Shown piece by piece: positions 18,355-26,012 of a stretch of DNA of 64,000 nucleotides. Each line of letters starts with the position of its first letter. The stretch's first letter is position 1. The notes below the pieces were generated by a model. It searched no databases. It was not told where the DNA came from and saw only the letters and a list, made by a program, of their open reading frames with translations. The position numbers and the translations under genes are program-made. This DNA is from Geopseudomonas sagittaria. Lineage in GTDB: Bacteria > Pseudomonadota > Gammaproteobacteria > Pseudomonadales > Pseudomonadaceae. The stretch is from positions 55,144-119,143 of the forward strand of contig NZ_FOXM01000014.1 of the NCBI RefSeq assembly GCF_900115715.1. Direction: 5' to 3'.

Positions 18355-20478
18355 TCAGTACTTCCAGCTGACGGTCATGCTGGCGTTGCGCGGTGCGCCG
18401 TAGTAGCCCTGTTCCCAGTACAGGCTGGTGATGTACTTCTCGTCGGTGAGGTTGTCGAGGTTGGCCGAAACGCTCCAGTTGGGGTCGATGTCGTAGCTGG
18501 CCATCAGGCCGACCAGGGCGTAGGCGTCCTGCTCGATCTTGCCGGCGCTGCCGTCGGGCAGGGTGACGTCGCGGTGGATGGCGTCCTGCCAGCTCAGGCT
18601 GGCGCCCACCTTGAGCTGCGGCAGCTGCGCCAGGCGGTAGGTGGTGGCGGCGCGCAACAGGTGCTTGGGCGCGTAGGTCTTGGCGTGGCGGTGCTCGGCG
18701 TCCTGCACGTCGACGAAGGTGTAGCCGGCGCTGACCTGCAGCCCCGGCAGCAGCTCGCCGGACAGCTCCAGCTCGTAGCCCTCGCTCAGGTAGTCGACGC
18801 CCGCGTAGATCTGCCGGCCGCCGACGAAGCCGGCCGACTCGGCCATGTTGTCCTGGTAGGTCTTGAAGGTGGCGGCGGCGACGTTGAGGCGGCCGTCGAA
18901 CAGTTCGCCCTTGACGCCCAGCTCGAAGCTGCGCCCCTCGACCGGGTCGAGCCGGTCGCCGCTGGCGTCCAGGCGGGTCTGCGGGTCGAAGATCTCGGTG
19001 TAGCTGGCGTACAGCGAGTACTGCTCGTTGAGGTCGTAGACCAGGCCGGCATAGGGGGTGACCGCGTCGTCCTCGCGCGAACGGGCGCGGCCGTAGCTCT
19101 CGCCCTCGCTGTCCACCCAGGTCGCCCGCGCGCCGGCGATCAGGGTCAGCGGGTCGGCCAGGCTCAGGCGGGTGGCGGCGTAGACGCTCTTCTGCTTGTC
19201 CTCGAAGCTGCTGCCATCGACGAAGAAGTCGAACGCCGGCAGCGGGTAGTCGCCGCGCCAGTCCTGCAGCGGCGGCAGGGCGGTGCCGATGCCCTGGCCG
19301 TAGTGGGAGATGTCGTCGAGTTCGGACTTCGAACCGCTCACCCCGGCGACCAGCTCGTGCTCGCGGCCGAGCAGGGCGAAGGGGCCGCTGACGTAGAGGT
19401 CGGCCAGCCACTGGCGGTTGTCGTCCTCGTACTCGGACGGATAGCTGAAAAGGCCGAGGCCGGTGGCGGCGTCCGGGGTGCCGTAGACGTAGAACAGGCG
19501 GCCGTCGCCGTCCTTCTCCACGCGGGTCAGCACGCCCTTGGCCTGCCAGCCGTTGCCCAGGTCGTGCTCCAGCTCGACGAAGGTGCGCTGCTCCTCGTTG
19601 TCCCAGAACGCCCAGTCGGCCGAGGTGCTGGTCGAGCGCGAGAAGTCGGAGGCCGAGCCGTCGCTGAAGTACAGCGGCAGGGCGCCCCACATCGGGCTGT
19701 CGGCGGCGGTCTTCTGCAGGGTGTGGCCCAGGCTCAGGGTGGTGCGCTCGGAGAGATCTGCCTCGAGCACGCCGTGGAATACGTTCTTTTCCCGCGAGTA
19801 GCGGTCCAGATAGGAGTTCTTGTCCTCGTGGGCGTAGACCAGCCGACCGCGGACGTTGCCGGAGTCGGTCAGCGGCCCGGAGACGTCGGTGTCGATGCGT
19901 CGCTGGTCCCAGGAGCCGGCGGTCAGGTCGATGCGCGCCTGCGGCGTGGCGGTCGGCCGCTTGCGCACGAAGTTGATGGTCGCCGAGGGGTTGCCGGTGC
20001 CGGACATCAGGCCGTTGGCGCCGCGCACCACCTCGATGCGCTCGAAGGGCGCGGTGTCGATGCTGCCGTCGAGGTTGCCGTAGACGAACGGGGCGCCGAT
20101 GCCGTCGTACTGGAAGTTGGTGATGTCGAAGCCGCGCGCGGTGAAGTAGGTACGGTCGGTCTCCACCTCCTGCACGGCGATGCCCGGGCTGTACTTGAGC
20201 GCCTCGTTGACGCTGGTCAGCCTGAAGTCGTCGAGCTGGGCGCGGGTTATGGTCGACACCGACTGCGGCGTCTCGCGCGGGCTCAGCTCCAGCCTGGTGG
20301 CCGCGCTGCTCGGCTTGGCCTGGTAGGAGTCGCGCTCGGCGGCGGCACCGTCGGCCTGGCCGACGATGGTCGAGGCGTCGAGCTGCAGGGCCTCATCCGT
20401 CTCGGCGGCATGGACAGTCGACAACAGGCCAGCGTGCAGGGCGCAGGCGAGGGCCAGGGCGGTCTTGCGGAAGGTCAC
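18355..20478 (-). CDS. TonB-dependent siderophore receptor
   Basis: A 707-residue outer-membrane receptor. A signal peptide (about 1-24, ending VHAAETDE) is followed by a TonB-box-like STIVGQ, a plug domain (about 65-170; RETPQSVSTITRAQLDDF, RIEVVRGANGLMSGTGNP) and a 22-strand barrel ending in an aromatic residue (TVSWKY). There is no N-terminal STN signalling domain, so it is a plain transporter rather than a FpvA-like transducer. The siderophore cannot be deduced; the plug resembles FhuE/hydroxamate-type receptors. A Fur box lies 58-79 bases upstream. The PepSY gene follows. Confidence 0.92.
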   Translation of the reverse strand: MTFRKTALALACALHAGLLSTVHAAETDEALQLDASTIVGQADGAAAERDSYQAKPSSAATRLELSPRETPQSVSTITRAQLDDFRLTSVNEALKYSPGIAVQEVETDRTYFTARGFDITNFQYDGIGAPFVYGNLDGSIDTAPFERIEVVRGANGLMSGTGNPSATINFVRKRPTATPQARIDLTAGSWDQRRIDTDVSGPLTDSGNVRGRLVYAHEDKNSYLDRYSREKNVFHGVLEADLSERTTLSLGHTLQKTAADSPMWGALPLYFSDGSASDFSRSTSTSADWAFWDNEEQRTFVELEHDLGNGWQAKGVLTRVEKDGDGRLFYVYGTPDAATGLGLFSYPSEYEDDNRQWLADLYVSGPFALLGREHELVAGVSGSKSELDDISHYGQGIGTALPPLQDWRGDYPLPAFDFFVDGSSFEDKQKSVYAATRLSLADPLTLIAGARATWVDSEGESYGRARSREDDAVTPYAGLVYDLNEQYSLYASYTEIFDPQTRLDASGDRLDPVEGRSFELGVKGELFDGRLNVAAATFKTYQDNMAESAGFVGGRQIYAGVDYLSEGYELELSGELLPGLQVSAGYTFVDVQDAEHRHAKTYAPKHLLRAATTYRLAQLPQLKVGASLSWQDAIHRDVTLPDGSAGKIEQDAYALVGLMASYDIDPNWSVSANLDNLTDEKYITSLYWEQGYYGAPRNASMTVSWKY

Positions 20479-20535
20479 GGGGAAGGCTCCGGAGGTCTTT
20501 GAGAGGCGTGCGGCAGGCTGCTCGCCCGTCGATGC

Positions 20536-20557
20536 GAATAATTCTCAAAAATGATTC
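20536..20557 (-). promoter_or_regulatory. Probable Fur box of the siderophore receptor
   Basis: On the minus strand GAATCATTTTTGAGAATTATTC resembles the Fur consensus (GATAATGATAATCATTATC) with GAATCATT and AATTATTC halves. It lies 58-79 bases upstream of the receptor start. A small hairpin, CGAGGTG-CC-CACCTCG, adjoins it at 20561-20576. Confidence 0.7.
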
Positions 20558-20582
20558 CACCGAGGTGCCCACCTCGTCAATA

Positions 20583-20605
20583 CAAATAAGAAAGTATCTT
20601 ATTTG
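20583..20605. promoter_or_regulatory. Perfect AT-rich dyad upstream of the Fur box
   Basis: CAAATAAGA-AAGTA-TCTTATTTG is a perfect 9-bp inverted repeat. It may be a second metal-regulator site for the receptor or a terminator for the TRAP operon, which ends at 20687. The sequence alone does not decide. Confidence 0.45.
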
Positions 20606-20686
20606 AGATGCCATATCAGTAATGGAATGGCTGCGCCGAACTCGCCAGCAAAAACTCCCGGAGACTGGTGTCGCCCGGGGTTTGGT

Positions 20687-21085
20687 TCATGCTCCAGGCG
20701 TAGCCGGCGCGCAACTCCACAGCTCCAGCGCCGGCCGGTCCGCTCGTGGCGGACCGAGCCATTCACTCAGTTCGTGACAGGCGCCATCGAAGCACAGTTG
20801 GTAGTCCCCCGCCTCGGGCGTACGCCCGACACGCAGGGGTTGCAGCGGCGGCAGCTGGCGGCGGTAGTGCCAGCTGCCCGCGTGCAGGACGGCGTCGGCC
20901 GGGATCTCCATGCCGGCGCCGCTGCCCTTGACCCGCGCCTCGCCGAGCAGCAGGCCCTCGGCGGTGACGCGGTAGTCCTCCTCCCAGCGCACCTTCTCGA
21001 TGCTGTGGGTCCAGGCCAGGGTGAAGGCCGGCACGGGCAACTCGGCCCACACCACACCGGCCAGCCCCAGGCACAGGCCGATCAT
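20687..21085 (-). CDS. DUF1850 protein associated with a TRAP transporter
   Basis: A 132-residue protein with an N-terminal hydrophobic segment (MIGLCLGLAGVVWAELPVPA) that is either a signal peptide or an anchor. The domain TLAWTHSIEKVRWEEDYRV is the DUF1850 hallmark. DUF1850 proteins are nearly always encoded with TAXI-TRAP permeases, but their role is unknown. The start overlaps the permease stop (ATGA at 21085-21082), so it is translated with it. Two C-terminal cysteine pairs (CFDGACHE, SCAPA) could form disulfides in the periplasm. Confidence 0.82.
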   Translation of the reverse strand: MIGLCLGLAGVVWAELPVPAFTLAWTHSIEKVRWEEDYRVTAEGLLLGEARVKGSGAGMEIPADAVLHAGSWHYRRQLPPLQPLRVGRTPEAGDYQLCFDGACHELSEWLGPPRADRPALELWSCAPATPGA

Positions 21086-23109
21086 GCACCGACCGTCTGG
21101 GCGCTCTGGCGGGTGCGCCACAGGTGCGCGGCGATGGTCAGCGCGCCGAGGGCGAAGCCGAGCTCGTCGGTGATCGGCAGGGCGAGGATCAGGCAGGCAC
21201 CGGCGGCGAAGGCCGGCAGGCGCTCCCACCAGGCCAGCGGCCCGCGCAGGTAGCCGATCGACGCCACGCCCCACAGGCCGATGGCGAACAGCGCCTTGAC
21301 CGCCACATAGGCGGTGGCCGCCAGGCTGTCGCCCTGCAGCATCAGCGCCGGGCTGTACACCGCCATGAACGGCACCACGAAGCCGGCCACCGCGATGCGC
21401 ACCGCCCACAGGCTGATCTTCAGGCCCTTCTCGCCGGCGATCGGCGCCGCGGCGAAGGCGGCCAGCGCCACCGGCGGAGTGAGGTCGGCGAGGATGCCGA
21501 AGTAGAACACGAACATGTGCGAGACGATCAGCGGCACGCCGAGGTCGAGCAGCGCGGGTGCGGCGATCGAGCTGGTGATGATGTAGTTGGGGATGGTCGG
21601 GATGCCCATGCCCAGCACCAGGCAGGTGACCATGGTCAGCACCAGGGAGAGGAACAGGTTGTCCTGGCCGATGGCGAGGATGTAGCCGGCGAAGGTGGAG
21701 GCCACCCCGGTCAGCGACACCACGCCGATGATCACCCCGACCAGGGCGCAGGCGATGCCCACCGGCACCGCGTGGCGGGCGCCCTCGACCAGCGCGTCGA
21801 CGCACACGCGCAGGGTGTCGCGGCCGCCCTTGACGAACCAGCAGGCCACCACCAGCAGGGCGATGACGCCGAACACCACGCCGATGCCGAGGCGGAAGAA
21901 GCCGGCGCAGAGCACGCCGAGGGCGATCCAGAAGGCCATGCGCAGGCCGAACGAGGAGACCTTGAGGATGATCGCCGAGCCGAGGATGACGATGGCGGTC
22001 AGCGCCAGGCCGACGGTGCCGGAGAACATCGGCGTGCGTCCGGAAAACAGCAGGGCGATCAGCACGCCCAGCGGGATCAGCAGGAACCAGCGCTCCTTGA
22101 CCGCCGCCCAGGGGTTCGGGCACTGGTCCTTGGGCAGGCCCTTGAGGCCGGCGCGCTTGGCTTCCAGGTGGACCATCCAGAACACCGAGCCGAAGTACAG
22201 CAGCGCCGGGATCAGCGCGGCCTTGGCCACCTCGACGAAGGGCACGTTGATGGTCTCGGCCATGATGAAGGCCACCGCGCCCATCACCGGCGGCATCAGC
22301 TGGCTGCCCATGCTGGCGGTGGCCTCGACGCCGCCGGCGAAGGCGGGCTTGTAGCCGAAGCGCTTCATCAGCGGGATGGTGAACTGGCCGGTGGTGACCA
22401 CGTTGGCCACCCCCGAGCCGGTGATGGTGCCCATCAGCGCCGAGGAGAACACCGAGACCTTGGCCGGGCCGCCGAGCTTGTGGCCGAACAGGCCCATGGC
22501 GAAGTCGGTGAACAGCTTGATCATCCCGGCCTGCTCGAGGAAGGCGCCGAACAGGATGAACAGGAAGATGTAGGTCGCCGACACGTAGGTCGGCGTGCCG
22601 TACAGGCCCTCGGTGCCGAAGGACAGCTGGTTGACCACCTGGTCGAGACCGTAGCCGCGGTGCGCCAGGTCGCCCGGCAGGTACTGGCCGAGCAGTGCGT
22701 AGGCGAGGAACAGGCCGCAGATCAGCGGCAGGGCGATGCCCATCACCCGTCGCGCCGCCTCGAACACCAGGGCGATCAGCAGCAGGCCGATGGCCATGTC
22801 GGCCGTGGTCAGATCGCCCGAGCGCTGGATCAGGTCGGCCTCGAACACCCACTGGTAGGCGAAGGTGGCCATGCCGGCCAGGCCGAGCAGCCAGGCCAGC
22901 GGCTGGAACGGCCGCTTGCTGCCGTGGGCCGGGTAGCAGAGGAACACCAGCAGCAGCAGGAAACCGACGTGGCCGGCGCGCAGCACCTGGCTGGTCACCG
23001 GGTGGAAGGCGGCGGTGATGATCTGGTAGGTGGAGAACAGCAGCGCCACGTAGAACAGCGCCTTCGGCCACTGGCTGGGGCTGGCGGACATGCCTTGGCT
23101 TTCGCTCAT
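21082..23109 (-). CDS. TRAP transporter fused permease (4TM/12TM, TAXI type)
   Basis: A 675-residue inner-membrane protein combining the small (about 4 helices, residues 20-160) and large (about 12 helices, 180-670) TRAP permease subunits, as is usual for TAXI systems. Hallmarks include ALMGTITGSGVANVVTTGQF and GMGIPTIPNYIITSS. It imports a carboxylate-type solute using the Na+ gradient after delivery by the periplasmic TAXI protein. The start is the ATG at 23109; an upstream in-frame ATG adds 78 unlikely residues. It follows the binding-protein gene after 261 bp and overlaps DUF1850. Confidence 0.92.
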   Translation of the reverse strand: MSESQGMSASPSQWPKALFYVALLFSTYQIITAAFHPVTSQVLRAGHVGFLLLLVFLCYPAHGSKRPFQPLAWLLGLAGMATFAYQWVFEADLIQRSGDLTTADMAIGLLLIALVFEAARRVMGIALPLICGLFLAYALLGQYLPGDLAHRGYGLDQVVNQLSFGTEGLYGTPTYVSATYIFLFILFGAFLEQAGMIKLFTDFAMGLFGHKLGGPAKVSVFSSALMGTITGSGVANVVTTGQFTIPLMKRFGYKPAFAGGVEATASMGSQLMPPVMGAVAFIMAETINVPFVEVAKAALIPALLYFGSVFWMVHLEAKRAGLKGLPKDQCPNPWAAVKERWFLLIPLGVLIALLFSGRTPMFSGTVGLALTAIVILGSAIILKVSSFGLRMAFWIALGVLCAGFFRLGIGVVFGVIALLVVACWFVKGGRDTLRVCVDALVEGARHAVPVGIACALVGVIIGVVSLTGVASTFAGYILAIGQDNLFLSLVLTMVTCLVLGMGIPTIPNYIITSSIAAPALLDLGVPLIVSHMFVFYFGILADLTPPVALAAFAAAPIAGEKGLKISLWAVRIAVAGFVVPFMAVYSPALMLQGDSLAATAYVAVKALFAIGLWGVASIGYLRGPLAWWERLPAFAAGACLILALPITDELGFALGALTIAAHLWRTRQSAQTVGA

Positions 23110-23370
23110 GGAAACACCCTCTCGGCAGCCGGCAACGGCTGCCCATGACGACGCCCTCCACGCCGGCAGGCCGGACGGAAGGGGGCGGGCACCGGCGCAG
23201 GCGCCGGCACGAACGGATCGGAATTGACTACAGCTTAGGTTCTGCGCGAAAGATCGGCCGCGGCGGACGGGCGACAGGCCTGCCGACGCGAGCGCCTTGC
23301 GTAGGCAACCTGCCCGGCCGGCAACCGCGGCCGCCCTGGGCAAGGCGACCGGCGGTCTGGCCGCAGCCGC
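23110..23370 (-). other. Gap between binding-protein and permease genes with a GC-rich hairpin
   Basis: Directly after the TAXI stop (minus strand) a bulged stem pairs GCGGCC/CCGCC (about 23350-23365) with GGCGG/CCGC (about 23327-23336). Such hairpins often sit behind binding-protein genes and give them higher transcript levels than the permease. No gene is seen. Confidence 0.35.
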
Positions 23371-24327
23371 TTACTTGAGTACGCCGGCTTCCTTGTAGAA
23401 GCGCTCGGCACCCGGGTGCAGCGGGATCGGCAGGTTCTGGGTGGCGGTTTCCAGCTTGATGTCCTTGGCCGCCGAGTGGGCGGTGCCCAGACGCTCGAGG
23501 TTGTCGAACATCAGCTTGGTCATCTGGTAGGCCACCTCGTCGGAGACCTTGCTGTGGGTCACCAGGATGTTGGTGATCGCCACGGTGGGCACGTCGGCGC
23601 TCTGGCCGTCGTAGGTGCCGGCCGGGATGACGCCGGCCTGGTAGGCCGGGCTGCCGATCTTCTCCACCACCTCGGCGGGGATCGCCACGAAGGTCACCGG
23701 CATGGTGGTGGCCAGGTCGCGGATCGCCGCCATGCCCAGGCCCGAGGACTGCAGGGTGGCGTCCAGCTGGCGGTTCTTGATCAGCTCGACCGACTCGGCG
23801 TAGGGCAGGAACTCGACCTTGCCGAGATCCTCGTAGGACATGCCGGCGGCCTTGAAGATGGCGCGGGCGTTCAGTTCGGTGCCGGACTTCGGCGCGCCGA
23901 CGGAAATGCGCTTGCCCTTGAGGTCGGCCAGGGTCTTGATCCCGGAGTCGGCGCTGGCGACCACCTGGATGTAGTTGTTGTAGGTGCCGGCGATGGCGCG
24001 CAGGTTCTTCAGCGGCGCCTTGAAGCCGGCGTCCTCGACCCCGTTCCAGGCGTCGCCCACCGAGTCGCCGAGGGCGAAGGCCAGCTCGCCGCGACCGGCC
24101 TGCAACAGGTTGAGGTTCTCCACCGAAGCCTTGGTGGCCTGCACAGAGGTCTTCGAACCTTCGATGCCGTTGCTGTACAGCTGCGACAGGCCGACGCCGA
24201 TCGGGTAGTACACCCCGCTGGTGCCGCCGGTGAGGATGTTGATGAAGGTCGGCGCGGCGAGAACCGCGGTGCTGGCAGTCAGAGCCGCGGCAGCGGCGAA
24301 CAGGCTCAGGCGCTTGCTCAGTTTCAT
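23371..24327 (-). CDS. TAXI-family TRAP solute-binding protein
   Basis: A 318-residue periplasmic binding protein. The signal peptide (about 1-25) ends at AVLAAPTF. The TAXI fingerprint is INILTGGTSGVYYPIG, with later QATKASVENLNLL and GKRISVGAPKSGTELNA. It captures a solute, probably a dicarboxylate or glutamate-like compound, and hands it to the fused permease. The start is the ATG at 24327. Expression is probably from a sigma-54 promoter at 24437-24422, about 84 bases of leader. The neighbouring DctBD-like pair and glutarate genes hint at the ligand but do not prove it. Confidence 0.92.
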   Translation of the reverse strand: MKLSKRLSLFAAAAALTASTAVLAAPTFINILTGGTSGVYYPIGVGLSQLYSNGIEGSKTSVQATKASVENLNLLQAGRGELAFALGDSVGDAWNGVEDAGFKAPLKNLRAIAGTYNNYIQVVASADSGIKTLADLKGKRISVGAPKSGTELNARAIFKAAGMSYEDLGKVEFLPYAESVELIKNRQLDATLQSSGLGMAAIRDLATTMPVTFVAIPAEVVEKIGSPAYQAGVIPAGTYDGQSADVPTVAITNILVTHSKVSDEVAYQMTKLMFDNLERLGTAHSAAKDIKLETATQNLPIPLHPGAERFYKEAGVLK

Positions 24328-24421
24328 GGGGACTTCTCCGTCTTGTTGTAAGAGTTGCGCTCCGTCGCAGCGGGGTCGCCAGCAGCGGGCGGCGACTGCA
24401 ACGTATTGCGAAGAATCTGAT

Positions 24422-24437
24422 TGCAGGAGCTGTGCCA
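24422..24437 (-). promoter_or_regulatory. Sigma-54 (-24/-12) promoter of the TAXI-TRAP operon
   Basis: The minus strand reads TGGCACAGCTCCTGCA. The invariant GG and GC are separated by exactly 10 bases, and TGGCAC matches the -24 consensus. Transcription would start near 24411. Just upstream lies a long dyad, and the next gene encodes an NtrC-type activator with an intact GAFTGA loop. Confidence 0.8.
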
Positions 24438-24488
24438 GAAGCGGGAAGGCCCGTGGCATGCGGGTCTGCGGCGGGCGAGCGGACAGGA

Positions 24489-24540
24489 GTCGGCGGATTC
24501 TTGCCGATGAGGGAAGGGGTATCGGCAAGAATCCGCCGAC
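24489..24540. promoter_or_regulatory. Enhancer: perfect 20-bp inverted repeat, likely DctD-type activator sites
   Basis: The arms at 24489-24508 (GTCGGCGGATTCTTGCCGAT) and 24521-24540 are exact reverse complements separated by 12 bases. Each arm itself contains a TCGGC-N8-GCCGA dyad, so the region looks like two adjacent dimer sites. It lies 52-104 bases upstream of the -24 element. It is the natural upstream activating sequence for the response regulator encoded next door. The rest of the 339-bp gap (24541-24666) shows nothing clear. Confidence 0.75.
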
Positions 24541-24666
24541 CTGCTGGACAAGGGCTGCCTGGAGCGCCTGCCCGGTGGCGGGCGCAGTACGCGCTAGCGG
24601 ATTGGCACTAGCCGCAGTCCGGTGTCGCCTTTCGAGCGAGGAATGTGGCCGCAAGGGCGGCCCGCC

Positions 24667-26010
24667 TCAGCGCTCCGTCGCCCCGCCCTCGACGAACTCC
24701 CCGCGACTGATCCCATGCCTCTGCATCTTCTCGTTCAGCGTGCGCCGCGGCAGCTGCAGCAGGGCCATGGTCTCGGCGATGTTGCCGTGGCACTGCTGCA
24801 GGGCCTGGCGCAGGCACTGTTCCTCGAAGGCGTCGAGCTGGGCGGCCAGCGACTGGCTGGGGCTGGCCACCGCCGGGCCGCGACCGAGGCCGAGGGCGTG
24901 GCGTTCGGCGGCGTTGGCCAGTTCGCGCACGTTGCCCGGCCAGTCGTGGGCGAGCAGGCGGGCCAGTTCGACCGGCGTCAGCGGGCGCGGCTCACGGCCG
25001 TGGCGGGCGGCGGCCTCGCGGGCGAAGTGGTCGAACAAGAGGGGGATGTCCTCACGGCGCTGGCGCAGCGGCGGGATGTGCAGCTCGGCGACGTTGAGGC
25101 GGTACAACAGGTCCTCGCGAAAGCGCCCGGCGCGCACCTCGGCGGCGAGGTCGGGCTTGACCGCGCTGATCACCCGCAGGTCGACGGCGATGCTGCGGTT
25201 GGAGCCGAGGCGCTCCAGGCTCTTCTCCTGCAGCACGCGCAGCAGCTTGGCCTGCTGGGCCAGTGGCAGGCTCTCCACCTCGTCGAGGAACAGGCTGCCG
25301 CCGTCGGCGTGCTCGATGCGGCCGATGCGCTTGCCCTGGGCGCCGGTGAAGGCGCCGCTCTCGTGGCCGAACAGCTCGCTCTCGAACAGCTGCTCGGGAA
25401 TCGCCGCGCAGTTGAGGGCGACGAAGGCCTTGGCGGCGCGCGGGCTGAAGTCGTGCAGGCAGCGCGCCACGCGCTCCTTGCCGCTGCCGGTCTCGCCGCG
25501 GATCAGCACGTTGACCGCGGTGGGCGCCAGCTCGAGGATCTGCCGGCGCAGCTCGACCATCGCCGGCGACACGCCGAGCAGCTGGCCCTCGATGCGCCCG
25601 CGCTCGCTCACCTGGCGGCGCAGCGCGCGGTTCTCGCAGACCAGGCGGCGCTTGTCCAGCGCACGCTGCAGGCTGGAAAGCAGGCGCTCGGGGGTGAAGG
25701 GCTTCTCGATGAAGTCGTAGGCTCCCTGCTGCAGGGCCGCCACCGCCATGGGCACGTCGCCGTGGCCGGTGACCATGATCACCGGCAGCTCGGCGTCCAG
25801 CGCCTGCAGCTTCGCCAGCAGGGCCAGGCCGTCGATGCCGGGCATGCGCACGTCGCTGACCACCACGCCGGGGAACTCGGCATCGAGCAGTGCCAGCGCC
25901 TCCTCGGCGCGCGCGCAGGTGCGCACGCTGAGGCCGGACAGTTCCAGCCACTGCTGCACCGCCTCGCGGATCGGCGCCTCGTCGTCGATGAAGATGATCT
26001 GCTGCTGCAT
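24667..26010 (-). CDS. dctD: Sigma-54-dependent response regulator, DctD-like
   Basis: A 447-residue NtrC-family activator. A receiver domain (about 1-120; phospho-acceptor in VVVSDVRMPG, KPFTP lysine) is followed by an AAA+ domain with Walker A GETGSGKE, the sigma-54-contacting GAFTGA loop and LFLDEVESLP. A Fis-type HTH closes the protein (LQLPRRTLNEKMQ). The start is taken as the ATG at 26010 with AGGAG; an in-frame GTG at 26016 overlaps the dctB stop. It is partnered with the adjacent DctB-like kinase. It probably binds the inverted repeat at 24489-24540. Confidence 0.9.
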   Translation of the reverse strand: MQQQIIFIDDEAPIREAVQQWLELSGLSVRTCARAEEALALLDAEFPGVVVSDVRMPGIDGLALLAKLQALDAELPVIMVTGHGDVPMAVAALQQGAYDFIEKPFTPERLLSSLQRALDKRRLVCENRALRRQVSERGRIEGQLLGVSPAMVELRRQILELAPTAVNVLIRGETGSGKERVARCLHDFSPRAAKAFVALNCAAIPEQLFESELFGHESGAFTGAQGKRIGRIEHADGGSLFLDEVESLPLAQQAKLLRVLQEKSLERLGSNRSIAVDLRVISAVKPDLAAEVRAGRFREDLLYRLNVAELHIPPLRQRREDIPLLFDHFAREAAARHGREPRPLTPVELARLLAHDWPGNVRELANAAERHALGLGRGPAVASPSQSLAAQLDAFEEQCLRQALQQCHGNIAETMALLQLPRRTLNEKMQRHGISRGEFVEGGATER

Positions 26011-26012
26011 GT

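Noticed and set aside
18574..20502. A 642-codon plus-strand frame opposite the TonB receptor
   Set aside because: Antisense shadow with no ribosome site; the receptor on the minus strand is complete with signal peptide and plug motifs.
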